A stretch of 64,000 nucleotides of DNA, taken from Macrobrachium rosenbergii (lineage: Eukaryota > Arthropoda > Malacostraca > Decapoda > Palaemonidae). Each line of letters opens with the position of its first letter. Within the stretch, counting starts at the first letter, position 1. Where the stretch lies: contig NC_089781.1 of the NCBI RefSeq assembly GCF_040412425.1, positions 48,386,203-48,450,202 on the forward strand. Direction: 5' to 3'. The translations under genes and the position numbers were made by a program. The notes below the pieces were generated by a model. It did not search any database. It saw nothing but the letters and a program-made list of their open reading frames with translations, and was not told the DNA's origin. Below, one piece after another: positions 32,610-43,900 of the stretch.

Positions 32610-34624
32610 GATGAGGTCTTTTATGACACCTGAAACGTTTACCAGACTTGGTCTGGGAGCTGCCAGATTCTGGGGTTTTCCGCTTGTAGGCGGAGATACC
32701 CCAACGGGAGCGCAGGCTTTGATTGGCTCTGGTAGCCTTGCTCAGAACACTGGCTACTTCGTCATCTGGGAAGAGATTCACCCCAGACAGAACTCTTCAT
32801 GAGCTTGTTAGGCTCATGGACGAATGGTGGCATCAGCAAAAATGAACTTCCGGCACTCTAACCCGCCACCATAAAATCATACAGGTCCGACTGAAACCCT
32901 GCTAACAGGGATTTAGCCAGAACCTGGAAGAAGGGCTCCTCTGCGCAGGAGACGGCGGTCGCTTCTGTCAAGCAGAGGAGTTCAAAGACGGCCCAACCGA
33001 GACCGAGCCTCAAACTCCGCCTTCAGCAAAGCTTCCGGGAGCTTGGCTAAGCTGTTCACTAAATTTGAAGACGCACAGTGAGCGTCCAATTTACCCACAG
33101 TAAAAGTGGACGGGGCATCTTTCCAGAACTCCTCATCCCCTGGGAATACCAGGGATGTGGAGTCTGTCTCCCTCAGCTGAGGCATGGGTTTGCCATCAAA
33201 GCAAGCCCGAGCCGTGTTCTGCCAGAGCGACTTTTGTTCAGGCAGGGAGTGGGCAACTTATCACCCAATGAAAACATGGTAAAGTTGCCCTTGAAAGGAG
33301 TCAGTTTGGTATTCTCTGCCTGCCACTCCGTAAGAGTGCGCAGGAGAACAGACTGCACCTGGTCCCTAGGGAAGATCACTGTCTCCCTAGGGACCTTGTC
33401 TGAGCGTACCCAGGCTTCCTCCGTCAGCCTAACGAAGCCTGGGTAAGGGGGGCAGAGATCAGGGGGAAGAACTCCAATTCCTCCAGACGTCTCGTGCCAA
33501 GACCCTCAATAGTCAGGTGTCTTCATTGGGCATGGCGAAGAGCAAAACGCCATGGGTTCCCGACATCGAAGGGAGGGAGGTCAGCGGTATCTGGGATCTC
33601 ATACTGTGGATCGGCCCGCCGGAGCGAGCCATACCCGCCAGTAGAGTATCGTGGCTGTGAAGCTTTCCGTGATCTTGGAAAGCTTTGACTCAACCTCCGC
33701 CGAGAATCTCTGAGTAAACATTAGCAAACGCCTCAGGGTCAAAGGCAGGCTGGCGAGGAGGGCTTGGTTTTGGTGCCCTCTTACTCGCTCCTTTGCCCGA
33801 GGTTCCTGGTTTGCTCCCGGAGGCCAAAGGTACAAAAAACCTAGCCTTCGACGGGGGAAGGAGATGCTTTACGGGAAGACGAGGACTTATAGCCCTTCGC
33901 CTTCCACGAAGTCTTCAGCTTCAACTTGGGGACAGCAGATGGAGCCCTGTCCCCAAGATGGAAGACTTACCAAACCCTGTAAAGGAAGAAGCAGAGGATG
34001 ATGGGGAATCAAAAGGCGCCTGCCCCCGCAACCTCACTTACCTCTACCTACCCCTTGGTCCGGCTCCGTATTCATCGGCTCCAGGTCCAAGTCCAGCGGC
34101 GACGTCCTCTGAAACCTCCGCGTACAAGGGGTCTTCTTGGGTGGCTGGGTCGCGCCCTGGATCTGCTGGATGATAGGGGTGGCCAATCGGATGGAACAGC
34201 AGCAGCAATCCGGGCGCGGGGTAGAGCAGGTCTCAACCAGCGTCGAGGACATAAGGTTTCCCCGGACGGCACGTTCCTTCCGAACCCAGCCACCCAGGCG
34301 CGGAGAGATTCAAAGGGCCTCTTTCTTGGAGGACTCGTCAGCCTGAAAGAGAGCAGGCAATCAGGACTAACATACTGTAATACAAAAAGATATGATTACA
34401 ATATGAGCATCTATTAGACTGAAGAAACGTGAGGAACGAAAGTCATAGCTTACCGACTCGTCCTGGATGCTACTGCATAAAGCGAAGCAAACCTCACAGC
34501 CATCAGGATGCCAAACGATGAGATCATCCAGCCGGACCGCACAACCAGCGTGGGTCCGGCACACCACATGTCCGTAGGGTTGATGGAGGGTGGCGGTGCA
34601 TCCTGGCTCCTCACAACGCACAGT
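32610..34624 (-). pseudogene. DIRS element 3 gag-like gene with intron, start codon lost
   Basis: Exon 1 (34,624-34,454, 171 nt) has the same length as in element 1. It begins ACT where elements 1 and 2 have ATG, so initiation is lost. It encodes VRCEEPGCTATLHQ, HVVCRTHAGCAV and WHPDGCEVCF, with all eight Cys/His positions kept. Exon 2 starts at 34,342 and soon needs a frameshift to read ESLRAWVAGFGR, the counterpart of TLKTWVSGFG. Further down are the core CFDGKPMPQLRETDSTSL (about 33,150-33,205) and a Lys/Arg-rich tail near 32,700. It is a structural protein by position; the Cys/His module probably binds zinc. Confidence 0.7.
34343..34453 (-). other. Spliceosomal intron in gag of element 3
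   Basis: The donor is GAGTCG|GTAAGCTATG and the acceptor is TGCTCTCTTTCAG|GCTGACG on the minus strand, 111 bp, at the same codon position as in elements 1 and 2. Confidence 0.75.
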
Positions 34625-34633
34625 CTGTAAGTG

Positions 34634-36588
34634 TGAAAAGTACATGAACCTACCACTCTAAGAAACTTAAACTAGGCAGGCCGGGTATTTCAACCTACTA
34701 CCGGAGGACTCCGGTGGAAGAAAAACCCCGTCAGAGACGGGCCTAAGCAACAATAAATTAAATAGAGCGGTAAGCAAGCTGCTCTCCGACCACCGGAATA
34801 CTCCGGTGGAACAAGAGAGCTGAGTCAACAGGGCCCTACCACAAGGGATGCCGGTAATAAAACGGCGGAACCCCAGGGCAGGACACCGGACCCCAAAAAC
34901 AACATAATGTCTATGGGGGCGGAGTGAGCAGAACACTCCGCCAGTGGATATGCATAAATAGAATACAAGAGATGGTAACGGAACTGGTAACATGACAATG
35001 AATCACACATTCCGAGTCCGGAAACACCCCCACCGAGATCCCAAACCTCCACCGCTAGAGAACAGTAGGAGGGTGAGGCTACCAACATCACAGGCAACCA
35101 CAAAGGGCCGGAGTAGGCGCCAATCAACCCAACTAAGGTAATCTCAAACGCAAGCGAATAACGCGGAAAGAGGTCGAGAAGGAAGACCCAAGAATGTTCA
35201 AAACCCGCTCAATCCTAGGAGAGCAGGTTAATGAAACATTGAGCCAAGCAAAGAGCCACGGGGGACTTGCCCTGGGAGGGGAGCGAATCCCTCCACCAGG
35301 AGTCCCAAGTGAAACTCGAGAAAACGCCAGCTGACGTCACCCGCACGAGAAGAGGCAAAGAGCTGGCCTGGGGTGGGGGGGGAGGGAAGGGTTGGTGGGG
35401 CAGGGGATGGGGGTAGGCTAGGGCAAGTGAAAACAGGAGACAGGGGAAGACACTTCACCCACTGGGACTGCAGTCACGCACCACGCCAAGTAAATTATAC
35501 CAGCCGTGGAAGGACATAGCCTACCCCGAATAAGAGGAGGAAGGGGATAGCGACCAAGGCCTCAACACGCCGACTCACACCTAGTCATAGCCTCAGGTCA
35601 GCTCCACACCTAGGCATAGCCCTAAGCTAACAGGAGGGGATAAGGGAAGGGAGGGGAGGAAAAACAGGAAGAGAAATTTCCTGTGCTGAAAACCAACCAG
35701 AGCCGAAAGAAAAGGGGGATGCCTATAACAGCATAGAGGAGACACACCCACAGAAAAACTCTACCCCTCCGTGGAGAAGGGGGAGGACAATGGGGTCTCA
35801 CTCTACCACCCAAACAACGGCCCATGGAAGGAACAACAACAGAAACTCCCTCAACCTGGGGATCCCTCCTCATACCTAACCTACTGAGGACAAAGCGGGA
35901 GGCCAAGGAAGCCAAAATACAAGCCTAACATAGACATAGACAGGCTAGGGGCCCCAACAATAAAAATTAAAAATAAATCACCATCACTAAATATACATAA
36001 AACAGGAATTACTTGTGCTGTGCAAGGCGCATAGCCTAACCGAACAGGGAGCGACAGGGTAAGTAAACAATAAAACCGAAGCTGACGCTCCCCACATGTA
36101 ATTCAAGGCAATAAAACACTGATAGCACCAGCACGAAACAATATAATGATTAAGAAGCTAAAACTGTCAAAGGAGAAAACATCCTGGTGGAAGAACCTGG
36201 GGAAATGACGGAACCCTAAATAAAGGAAACCCGATGATGTGGTTCAGTAAAATAATGTAGAGAAACACCCAAAGACAACCCGCCCAGGAAACACCACCAG
36301 GATGAAACCCAGGGGAATAATGATAAGATAATATAACGACAATGAGAAATCCCAAACAGAACAAGCTGGTTGGGTGAACTGGTCGACATGGCTGGCTAGG
36401 GGACGCCACGGCCATAACAACAATCACATATAATATGAAAATACGGACTGAAACAGCCAAACTATCATAAAAACCCCACAATAAGATGGTACTTAACTTG
36501 GTGACAGTAAAGTTGCTTGAAGACATGCTGGCAATAAGGCAAAAATCAGCCAAAACACAAGCACAAAAATTCTGGCGAGAAAAATCAC
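34634..36588 (-). other. Long non-coding leader of element 3
   Basis: About 2 kb without a conserved frame, GC-richer than the host DNA. The gag-proximal end keeps CACTTACAG, a probable splice acceptor. The phrase CCACCGGA(A/G)TACTCCGG-like recurs near 34,700 and 34,795 as a short imperfect duplication. Confidence 0.6.
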
Positions 36589-36905
36589 GTGCTAGAAAAT
36601 GGAATGAGTGTAGGTGGCGCTGAGTCGCCGGCTTGGTGGGCGGGTGAGTGTAGGGGCTGGAACGGCTCCCGCTCTTCCCAGGGATTTTGACATGGGGATG
36701 TCTATCGAGTGTGGCTCTGTGGTTGTGATTCTTTCACTCACCCTTGGTTATACCCGGACGTCTTCATTATGGAAGACGCTCGATCTGGGGTAGTAACTCC
36801 AGCATTCCTGAAAGCCTTTTTCTCTGGTATACTTAGCAATTTTTTAACCTAGAAATTCGTGTTAGTATGGAATTTCACCGGCTGACACGGGGCTGAACTC
36901 AGAAA
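36589..36905. repeat. Inverted terminal repeat, 5' end of element 3
   Basis: The inverse of 28,551-28,893. The tip reads CCGGCTGACACGGGGCTGAA then CTCAGAAAA. The palindrome-like TCACCGGCTGA is at 36,875-36,885. Confidence 0.9.
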
Positions 36906-38540
36906 AATGTATTAAATGTATAGACCAAAACTATGCATCGTTGTGCAGGTAAAGTGAAGCCATAGAAGAGTTAACTTCAGTGAAAAATTTTTTGAAAAAC
37001 ACAAAGAAATGCTTCAGGGCACATTCAGTGACAGTGATGACTTAAAAATTCTCACATGGTTTCGAGTCACAACCCTTTCAGTAGTGATGAAAACTGGTAT
37101 GCCTTGATTCAGGACTTACTGACGAAAGCAATAATGTAAGTTGTGATCGTGCTGAAGAAATTCGTGCTTCAATTCAGCAAAGTTTAGATGGCAAATCATT
37201 TACTGACTGCATTCAAGAAAAAAAAATCTCAAACTTAAAAGCCTTTATTCTTCAATATTAGTTGACAAAGAAGATATATTCATAGATCCATTGACTCTGT
37301 TTTGCGTTTATTGGTTGCTGTAGAGAGAAAACCAGGAACAGAGACAGAAAGTTACTTTTATTATGAGCTAACACCATATCCCACATCTTTGTTTGCAGGA
37401 GGTGTCATGAGAGCTCCCTAAGAATAAAGCTTTATTTTGAAAAATCATCTTTGCAGCCAGTTACACCAAGAGAAGCTTCTGGTGGTATAGTTGTGGCTGA
37501 TGGAGGAGCTTTACTTTGGTGTTGTCATTGGAAGAGAAATGATCTTTTTCAGCAGAATTTTTCAGAAGTATATATTTTGTCAAATGTCAAAATCTAAGAA
37601 TCAATGTTGTGGTATTTGATGGATATGCATCCTCAACTGAAGATGCTACTCACAAATCAAGGTCAGCCAAAAGGTTCCTAAGTTGTGCAAATCCATGACC
37701 AGATAATGTTTTGCCCGTGTGATCAAAAAAACAGAATTATTTTAGCTATGTTAACAAGATTTGTTTTATAGATTGTCTAGGTAAGAAATTAGAGGAAAAA
37801 ATGGTTTCCAAGTTGTTTACTGTCCAGGCGATTAGACAATACCATCATCAATACAGCTCTAAATGTTGATAGGCCGGCATAAAATTCTGGCTAATGATAC
37901 AGATATCCTCTGTCTTCTCCTTCATCATGTATACTTTTTGTAATGACTGTCAAGACATTTTCTTGAAGACTATGAGAACTCTTAAGGACACACATATGCG
38001 TATCTCTTATAGGATCAATGACATCATTGAAGAGATGTAATAAGTACACATAAAATACATTTTTTTGCTCACACCTTTACTGGTGTGAAGCATGTAATTC
38101 CATCATATACAAATTTGGAAAAAACATCAATTCTGCCCAAATTGAAAAATTCATAAAGAAAGTTGCACCAGACCAGTTCTACTTAGAAGATCCTGGACTG
38201 CCTTCCAAATTGCAGTAACTTAGTCACAAGGTGACCTTTGAAAAGAAGATGGTATCAGCTGAACATAGAGATCATATGACTATACTGTACACAGCATGTA
38301 ACAAAATGCTGTCTTGAGAAGGTTCAGCAAAGTCAATGTTCTCAGAGACCATGGTTACAAACCACGTGGATGGAAATGTGATTTCAGCAAAGAACCTTCA
38401 AGAAGGTTTTAGACCAGAGTTATATTCCGGATTTGAAGAGAACATCACAGTGGAGTGGGTAAAGTACTGTGTGACCAAATGTGGTGATGCCATGCTTCAG
38501 AAGGCGTTGTCTTATCTTCCTTGAACACAGCGATGTCACA
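36906..38540 (+). pseudogene. PIN-like/Cys-rich gene, central remnant with nuclease-like motif
   Basis: This continues the gene cut by element 3. Recognisable pieces, in family order but in different frames, are YELTPYPTSLFAGGVMRAP (about 37,360-37,417), VVFDGYASSTEDATHKSRSA (37,606-37,668) and ILANDTDILCLLLHHV (about 37,884-37,931). Next come FAHTFTG (about 38,070) and a region around FYLEDPGLPSKLQ (about 38,180-38,216). A final stretch is the 62-codon frame 38,336-38,524. Acidic DTD and FDGY motifs in this order recall PIN/XPG-like nuclease folds in uncharacterised multi-copy animal proteins; this is from memory. At least a dozen stops or frameshifts show decay. Confidence 0.6.
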
Positions 38541-39395
38541 GTGTGTAAGTATGGCCATAAAACCCATATAATGCTGAGTTTTCAACCAAAGTGGACAATG
38601 CGATCTGCTCTAAGTGACAATAAATAGTGAATGGTCCAAAGGGAAGACATTAACACAGATGGAGTCCGTGTTTCCAGAAGGACTTTGTCTTGAGTACCAC
38701 TCATAAACATTTTAGATTTTTCTTTCAGACTCTGGAAAAGATATCCCTGTTGCAGTGCGGGAAACTGTGTTTCTGCATTTTTACATTTTCTGGTTCCAAA
38801 AATAACGCTTTTTTTTTTTTTTTTTGGACAGGTATTCCTTCCTCCTTCCTTCTTTCTCCACACTTCCTCTTACAAGGAAGGGAGTGGTTCTTGACATTTT
38901 GAAATGACCTGTGGAATGTAGCCTATTTAGTGACTTTTTATGTTTTGAATGACAGATGAGTTATTTCTGTATTTCCTTAAATAATTACTTGTCTAGGTTT
39001 TGGACCTTATTTCATAGTTATGTTGAGGCCATTCGACTTCATTCTTCGTAATTTTTTTAAAAGTTATTTTCGTTTTTTTTTCTCAATAAAGTTTTTAGTT
39101 TTGTAACCTAGTATCTCATTTCCAGTAGACCTTAGATTCAAAGCTAGTGGGCAAGAATAACTTATGATGTGAAGATGACAGACCAGCTGGCACAGCAAGT
39201 CGGCTCAAGCTATCATACATATCTGGGAAAAGAGACATACCAACCTCTGTTCTTAAAACAGAGACTTAAATAAAGTATAGGCCTCAAACAGGCCTATAAC
39301 ATATGAAGTAGTGCAGAAGGGAAATGAGTTTTTGAGCTCTTGTACTCTCCAACATGTACCTTGCAGCAAATATAGGAGACAAAAGTAGCCTATGA
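38541..39395. other. Interruption or intron within the PIN-like pseudogene
   Basis: About 850 bp that separate central and C-terminal remnants. It contains a T16 tract (38,811-38,826), an AATAAA (39,085-39,090) and no conserved frame. It could be an intron, a small insertion or decayed coding sequence. Confidence 0.4.
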
Positions 39396-39399
39396 TGCA

Positions 39400-39780
39400 A
39401 TGGTGGTTGCTGATAGATCTAAAATTGACCCTGCTTTGCTTCCTCCTTCTCCAGAGCAGCATTCTATCTGTGGACTGAGGTCTATCAACAAATTCAGGTT
39501 TCCTGCACTTTGTGATACTGATATTGAACCACTTCTTTGGGGCTGGCAAATGTGTAATGGTAAGTTTAGACCCATCATGACTGATATTGCTGCTGGTCCA
39601 GAGTTATTGAAAATTATTCGCTGTGATTGTAAGGAAAATGTGAAACAGGTGTTGTTACTTAAAAGCTGGTTTGCAATGTACACCATCATGTAAAGATTAT
39701 CATGGAATCACGTGCTCCAATGTACCAGAATCTGAAGACTCTGAGATAATGTTATGAACATTTGAATCTCTACAGCAGCT
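39400..39780 (+). pseudogene. PIN-like/Cys-rich gene, C-terminal cysteine-rich remnant
   Basis: The 97-codon frame 39,400-39,693 reads LLPPSPEQHSICGLRSI, then WGWQMCNGKFRPIMTDIAAG and PELLKIIRCDCKENV. After one frame change KAGLQCTPSCKDYHGITCSN follows (39,663-39,722), then an acidic tail and a stop. The arrangement of a WGW region, R-C-x-C, then K-x-G-L-x-C, C and C-S-N is the CxC-type cysteine-rich end that I recall for the same uncharacterised family. It is probably a zinc-binding DNA-contact module, by analogy with other CxC domains. It lies just inside the right terminal inverted repeat, as expected for the 3' end of a transposon gene. Confidence 0.6.
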
Positions 39781-40299
39781 TCTCCTTATCTTGCACAATC
39801 AAATGTTAGAATATGGTGAATTACTCACATTTCCATTTTTTTAGATTTACTCCTACAACATTTTTTTTAGAATGTTTATACTATGGAACTCTAAAGCTCT
39901 TTTGTGGTTTGATTATTTATAAACCATCAATGAAATTTTGATGTATTTTAAAACAATTTGAATGATAAAATTTGTTCGGTTGAAATTACATTTTTGCTGT
40001 ATTATAATTGTTCTACATTTATTTTTGGGTTGTTTGAATTAGCTTCAATTTTAATGAATACCATATAGTTGTTGTATGACAAACAGATAAATTTCAAAGA
40101 TACATAATGATACTAAGGCACATGAAATTGTAATAAGAACAACAATACTGTGAATATATCAAAATTTTTAGAAATTTATAATGAGGGTCAAAGTGACCTT
40201 TCAAACCTTTTTGACCTTGCTGTCATGTTCAATAATGTTTTTTCGTTATATGAAACAAAAGAGCCCATTTCAAAAGCTACATTTTAGGGCGTCTTAACG

Positions 40300-40915
40300 C
40301 TGCATCTTAGGTCCCAACTTATGATGGTTTTAATTTTAGTTACTAAGAATTTTGGGACAAAAGTTTTTAGCAAGATTAAAAATGTAATTGTTTTCTTTCC
40401 TTTAACAATGACTAATATTTGAATATGGATGGTTAAAACAAATGCAAATATGTAATCTAAAATTGAGATTTAGGCCGCGACCAATTGATTTCATTTTAAT
40501 TGAACAAACCCGTGCTGAGAGCTAATTCACTCTCTCAGAAATTTATTATTTCTTTGATTTTAAAGACCTTTAGTATTTTTGATATCTAAACAAATTTATA
40601 TATATCCACATCAAATAGAAGGAGCTGACAAAATGAGCTACCTTTTGGTTGGTAAATTATTGTTCAAACATTCAATATAGTTCCCAAAGTTATGAAATAT
40701 TTGAAGGTCATTAATGACGTCGTTTGTGACATTTAACAGATTTGAAACATACTCTGAAATATTTTGCTTCATAACTTTTGCCCAACAGATACAAAGTGAC
40801 AAGATGCATCATCAAAGCTCAGATAAAATTCTGATTTAGAAAAAAGAATATTTTCAAATCTATCTAAGTTTATCAAATAGGTTCAGCCTAATTCTACTGA
40901 ACTTACCATGGCAAT
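40300..40915. repeat. Right terminal inverted repeat of the PIN-gene unit
   Basis: The reverse complement aligns to 27,232-27,700. The outer end is ATTCTACTG (about 40,895-40,903), the inverse of CAGTAGAAT at the left end. The inner limit is near TCTTAGGTCCCAACT (about 40,306). The right arm appears longer by internal insertions. Confidence 0.7.
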
Positions 40916-43900
40916 TATTTTTCATTTCTCACGATTTTTGTCTTTCCATACAATAAAACTTTAATTGACTTTTTACAAAGGAATTAAACACTGTAAACAA
41001 CAGTGACAGGATCTGCTGTTTGCCACTGGGTCAAAGGTTTAGACTACCCCTTGGGTCCAAAGGTTTCAGGAGGTTTTTAAAATTAAACCTTAATAAATCA
41101 TTCTGAAGGGATTACAGCTTGGCCAAGAGTAAACTCTGTTTACAAAATGCCAGCAGACCTTGATGTGAATATTAGCTAGTATGCCAAGATAACAGGTTGT
41201 GATTTCACTAATACTTCCGATAGAGTTAACTAGTCATTGACTGACAGATTCCCAAATATATGGCATGTCTCAATCAAACAATTTACTGGAAATCTCCTTC
41301 CTGAAACTTAAGCTAAAGACATTTTTGTTTTGCATGTGAGGGATGTCAAAAAGAATATCTAGGCTTCATGCAATAGTATAAACTGGTGCATTAAACCTGC
41401 TCATGACAGAAGGACCTGGTTTAATCTCCTTGAATTTTTTTTATGCTTTTACTTCTTCTTTTGGAAGTCTTCCTCTTTTTTTCAAAAATTCACCATTAAT
41501 CGAAAGTTTCTGAGACTTCCAATCAATGTTGACAAAATGAAGGAATTTTGCCTGACTAGCAATGTAAATGTGACTTACCCTGAAATTTTTCGACCAGGAA
41601 ATACGTCATTCCGAATAACAAATTTTTGTAGGCTAACAGAAAATTTCTGAGCATGATTTTAGTCCCGAAATACCTGAGCGCCAATATATCAGCGTATGCT
41701 GTTGAGGATTGATAAAAAGAAATCAAAACAGTTTGAACACTGAAAATGATGGGTATCTCTATTTGAGTCATCCAAAAGAGAGACTAAAATCCTCAAAGTC
41801 AGTGGAGACATGGATTAATCTGTAAAAAAATAATTTACAAGATAAATAAAAATAAATGATAAAAGGCCAAAAAGAAATATGTTTATCACTTCATCCCTCT
41901 GCAGGTCTTGGTAAGACTTAAGGGACAGAACAATTCACTTTTTGGTTTCAAATGGTTCTAATAAAACTAAAACAGTTACTCATAACCCCTGAAGCTGGCG
42001 TATTAGTGGTACCAGTAACTCTGTATAATACTATAAGAGTTTCATTTCTCTCTGTCCACCTAAAGAATGAAGATGAGTCCCATGCATCATTGTGCCATGA
42101 TAACATTAAACTATTTCAAGAAACATATTTGAAACTTCTATTTATGGCAACAACCTTCATGCTGCTGTAAACAAAGGTTAAACATGCTCATTTGTACATG
42201 AAGGTTTTACAGTACAAGATGTTTTGCCAGCTTGTAAAATTGTACTGCAAAACCAAATGAATGATGAAACCTCAGTGTCTCATTGGTAGTCAAGACAAAT
42301 GCTGCACTCTTATCTCAACGCAGTTCAGCACAGATTTTCAAACTTCATTCTATCCTCAATTTCACTGCAAGAATATAAAAATAGATTTTCAGCATGATAC
42401 CAGTTATATCATACTGTAAAATAATCTCTGCCATCCGCGTCTTTTCCAAGTGTTGAACTCTTGTTCAGTCTTGGGTTTGGCAAGCCAGTGAGAGGCCTAT
42501 TTTAATATTTCATCATCTTAAAGATCTTTTTACGCTACTTTCATCTAATTCCCGCGCTCTGTTTGCAACCTTTAATTAGTCATTCTTTAACCAATGTATT
42601 TACAAAATAAGTAACTAAACCTATTCTTTTATGCTGTACCATGTCATCTACCCACAAAGGATAATAGAACTCCAATGAGATATAAGTTGGCTTGATAAGT
42701 TAAATAAAATATTCAAAACAAATTTTTGTACTGAGCTGTTATAATGATGTGAATGCTTATGAAAAAATTATATAAATAAGCAGAGTATTCTGAAAATTAA
42801 AGCTGCAATTTTCATTGCCCTCCACCCAATACTGAGGTGGTTTTGCTATACCACCATTTTCCCCCAGTAAGCTTCAAAAAAAACAATATTCATGTTATTT
42901 TGAAATCACCTACTCATGTAATTTACATGCAAGAAATTATTAAAATATCTTTACTCAATTTATATAGCCAGATGTTTTCCTCATTACCTATACAATGAGG
43001 CCAAATCTCAAATGGGAATAATGTCACATTGCTGGAGTTCCATACACAGCAATCATCTCTTTTCTGTCAGATTGGCAATCCATCTACTCTGGAGGTTTAT
43101 TACAGAGCTTCTTGGCATTTGTTCTAAGACTGTTTCAGTTGCCCAGTTACAACAAACCTTTTTTAATACATATGGGGACACTCCAAAGATTTCACGTTAA
43201 TTAGCAGCTCAGAACCATGAAGAGTAATGACCTGCAATAAAGCAGAAACTCTGTCAGAAATTTTGTCACTAAAGATGGAGAACAATCTCTACCAAATGTA
43301 TTAAATACATGAAACACAATTAGTTTATTTCCATTTTTAAAAGGTTGGATCTAGAGACAGAAGGGTTCATGTAACATGTTATAATATCCTTTCAGTGAAC
43401 TTGATGGTCTTTCCTTCACATTTTACTATAGAGCTAAAGTGTCCATTGGAGCTAAGAAAAGAAGACCATGTTTAATATTAAATAATAGACAATTGGTTTA
43501 AATAGCTACTGGCATGAATTTTATGAAAAAAGAAGGTAAATTCATTTTAGTCTGAAAGGGTTTAAATACCATCTTGAAAAGTTCCACTTCCATCAATAGG
43601 AAGTTGTGTGGAAAATCTCCAAAACCTAGATATCCTTCGTGGTCAGTTGTCTTGAGTTGTTAGCCAAACTCAACCGGTAAAAGTAAAAAGATCTATTCAA
43701 AGGATCTCATTTAATCTGAGGTGCTCTGAAGTAAATGGTTAGGAAGATATTCATCCATAACCTGGAAGGAACTCTGCAAAACAGGTTTTCGTCCATCCAT
43801 ACATGCAGTTCATTCTCTGATGCCTCTCACCCATGGTTGAGGAGGCTCACTGGGAGGGTACTCAGGTTGCAGAAAGATGGTCACCTGTTTTGCCAACTGG

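Larger units (their letters stand above)
28550..36905 (-). mobile_element. DIRS-like retrotransposon element 3, full length
   Basis: About 8.36 kb with both ends and the ICR. Inverted terminal repeats lie at 28,551-28,893 and 36,589-36,905; the ICR is at 28,942-29,032. The minus-strand order is leader, gag (34,624 down), RT/RNase H, recombinase. Its termini (GACACGGGCTGAACTCAGAAA type) differ from the GACACAGGTC type of elements 1 and 2, so it belongs to a sister subfamily. It sits inside the PIN-like pseudogene between ATAACAG and ATGTATTAAATG, with only A residues shared at the joints. The gag start codon is lost and frames are broken. Confidence 0.93.
27232..40915 (+). mobile_element. TIR-bounded unit carrying a PIN-like/Cys-rich gene, split by element 3 (candidate DNA transposon)
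   Basis: The left flank 27,232-27,700 and right flank 40,300-40,915 are diverged inverted repeats. The strongest block is TTCTAAATCAGAATTTTA (27,306-27,323) against TAAAATTCTGATTTAGAA (40,824-40,841), followed in both by a CATCT(C/T)GTCACTTTGTATCT segment and ATGAAGCAAAATAT. The outer ends share CAGTAGAATT, and the inner limits share GGGACCTAAGA. Removing element 3 (8.36 kb) leaves about 5.3 kb with gene remnants on the plus strand. No convincing target duplication was seen. The DNA-transposon reading is inference; the inverted ends are directly visible. Confidence 0.6.

Noticed and set aside
28550..36905. Endogenous virus or LTR retrotransposon
   Set aside because: The reverse transcriptase is followed by a tyrosine recombinase and the ends are inverted with an ICR; there is no protease, DDE integrase, envelope or direct LTR, so it is DIRS-like.
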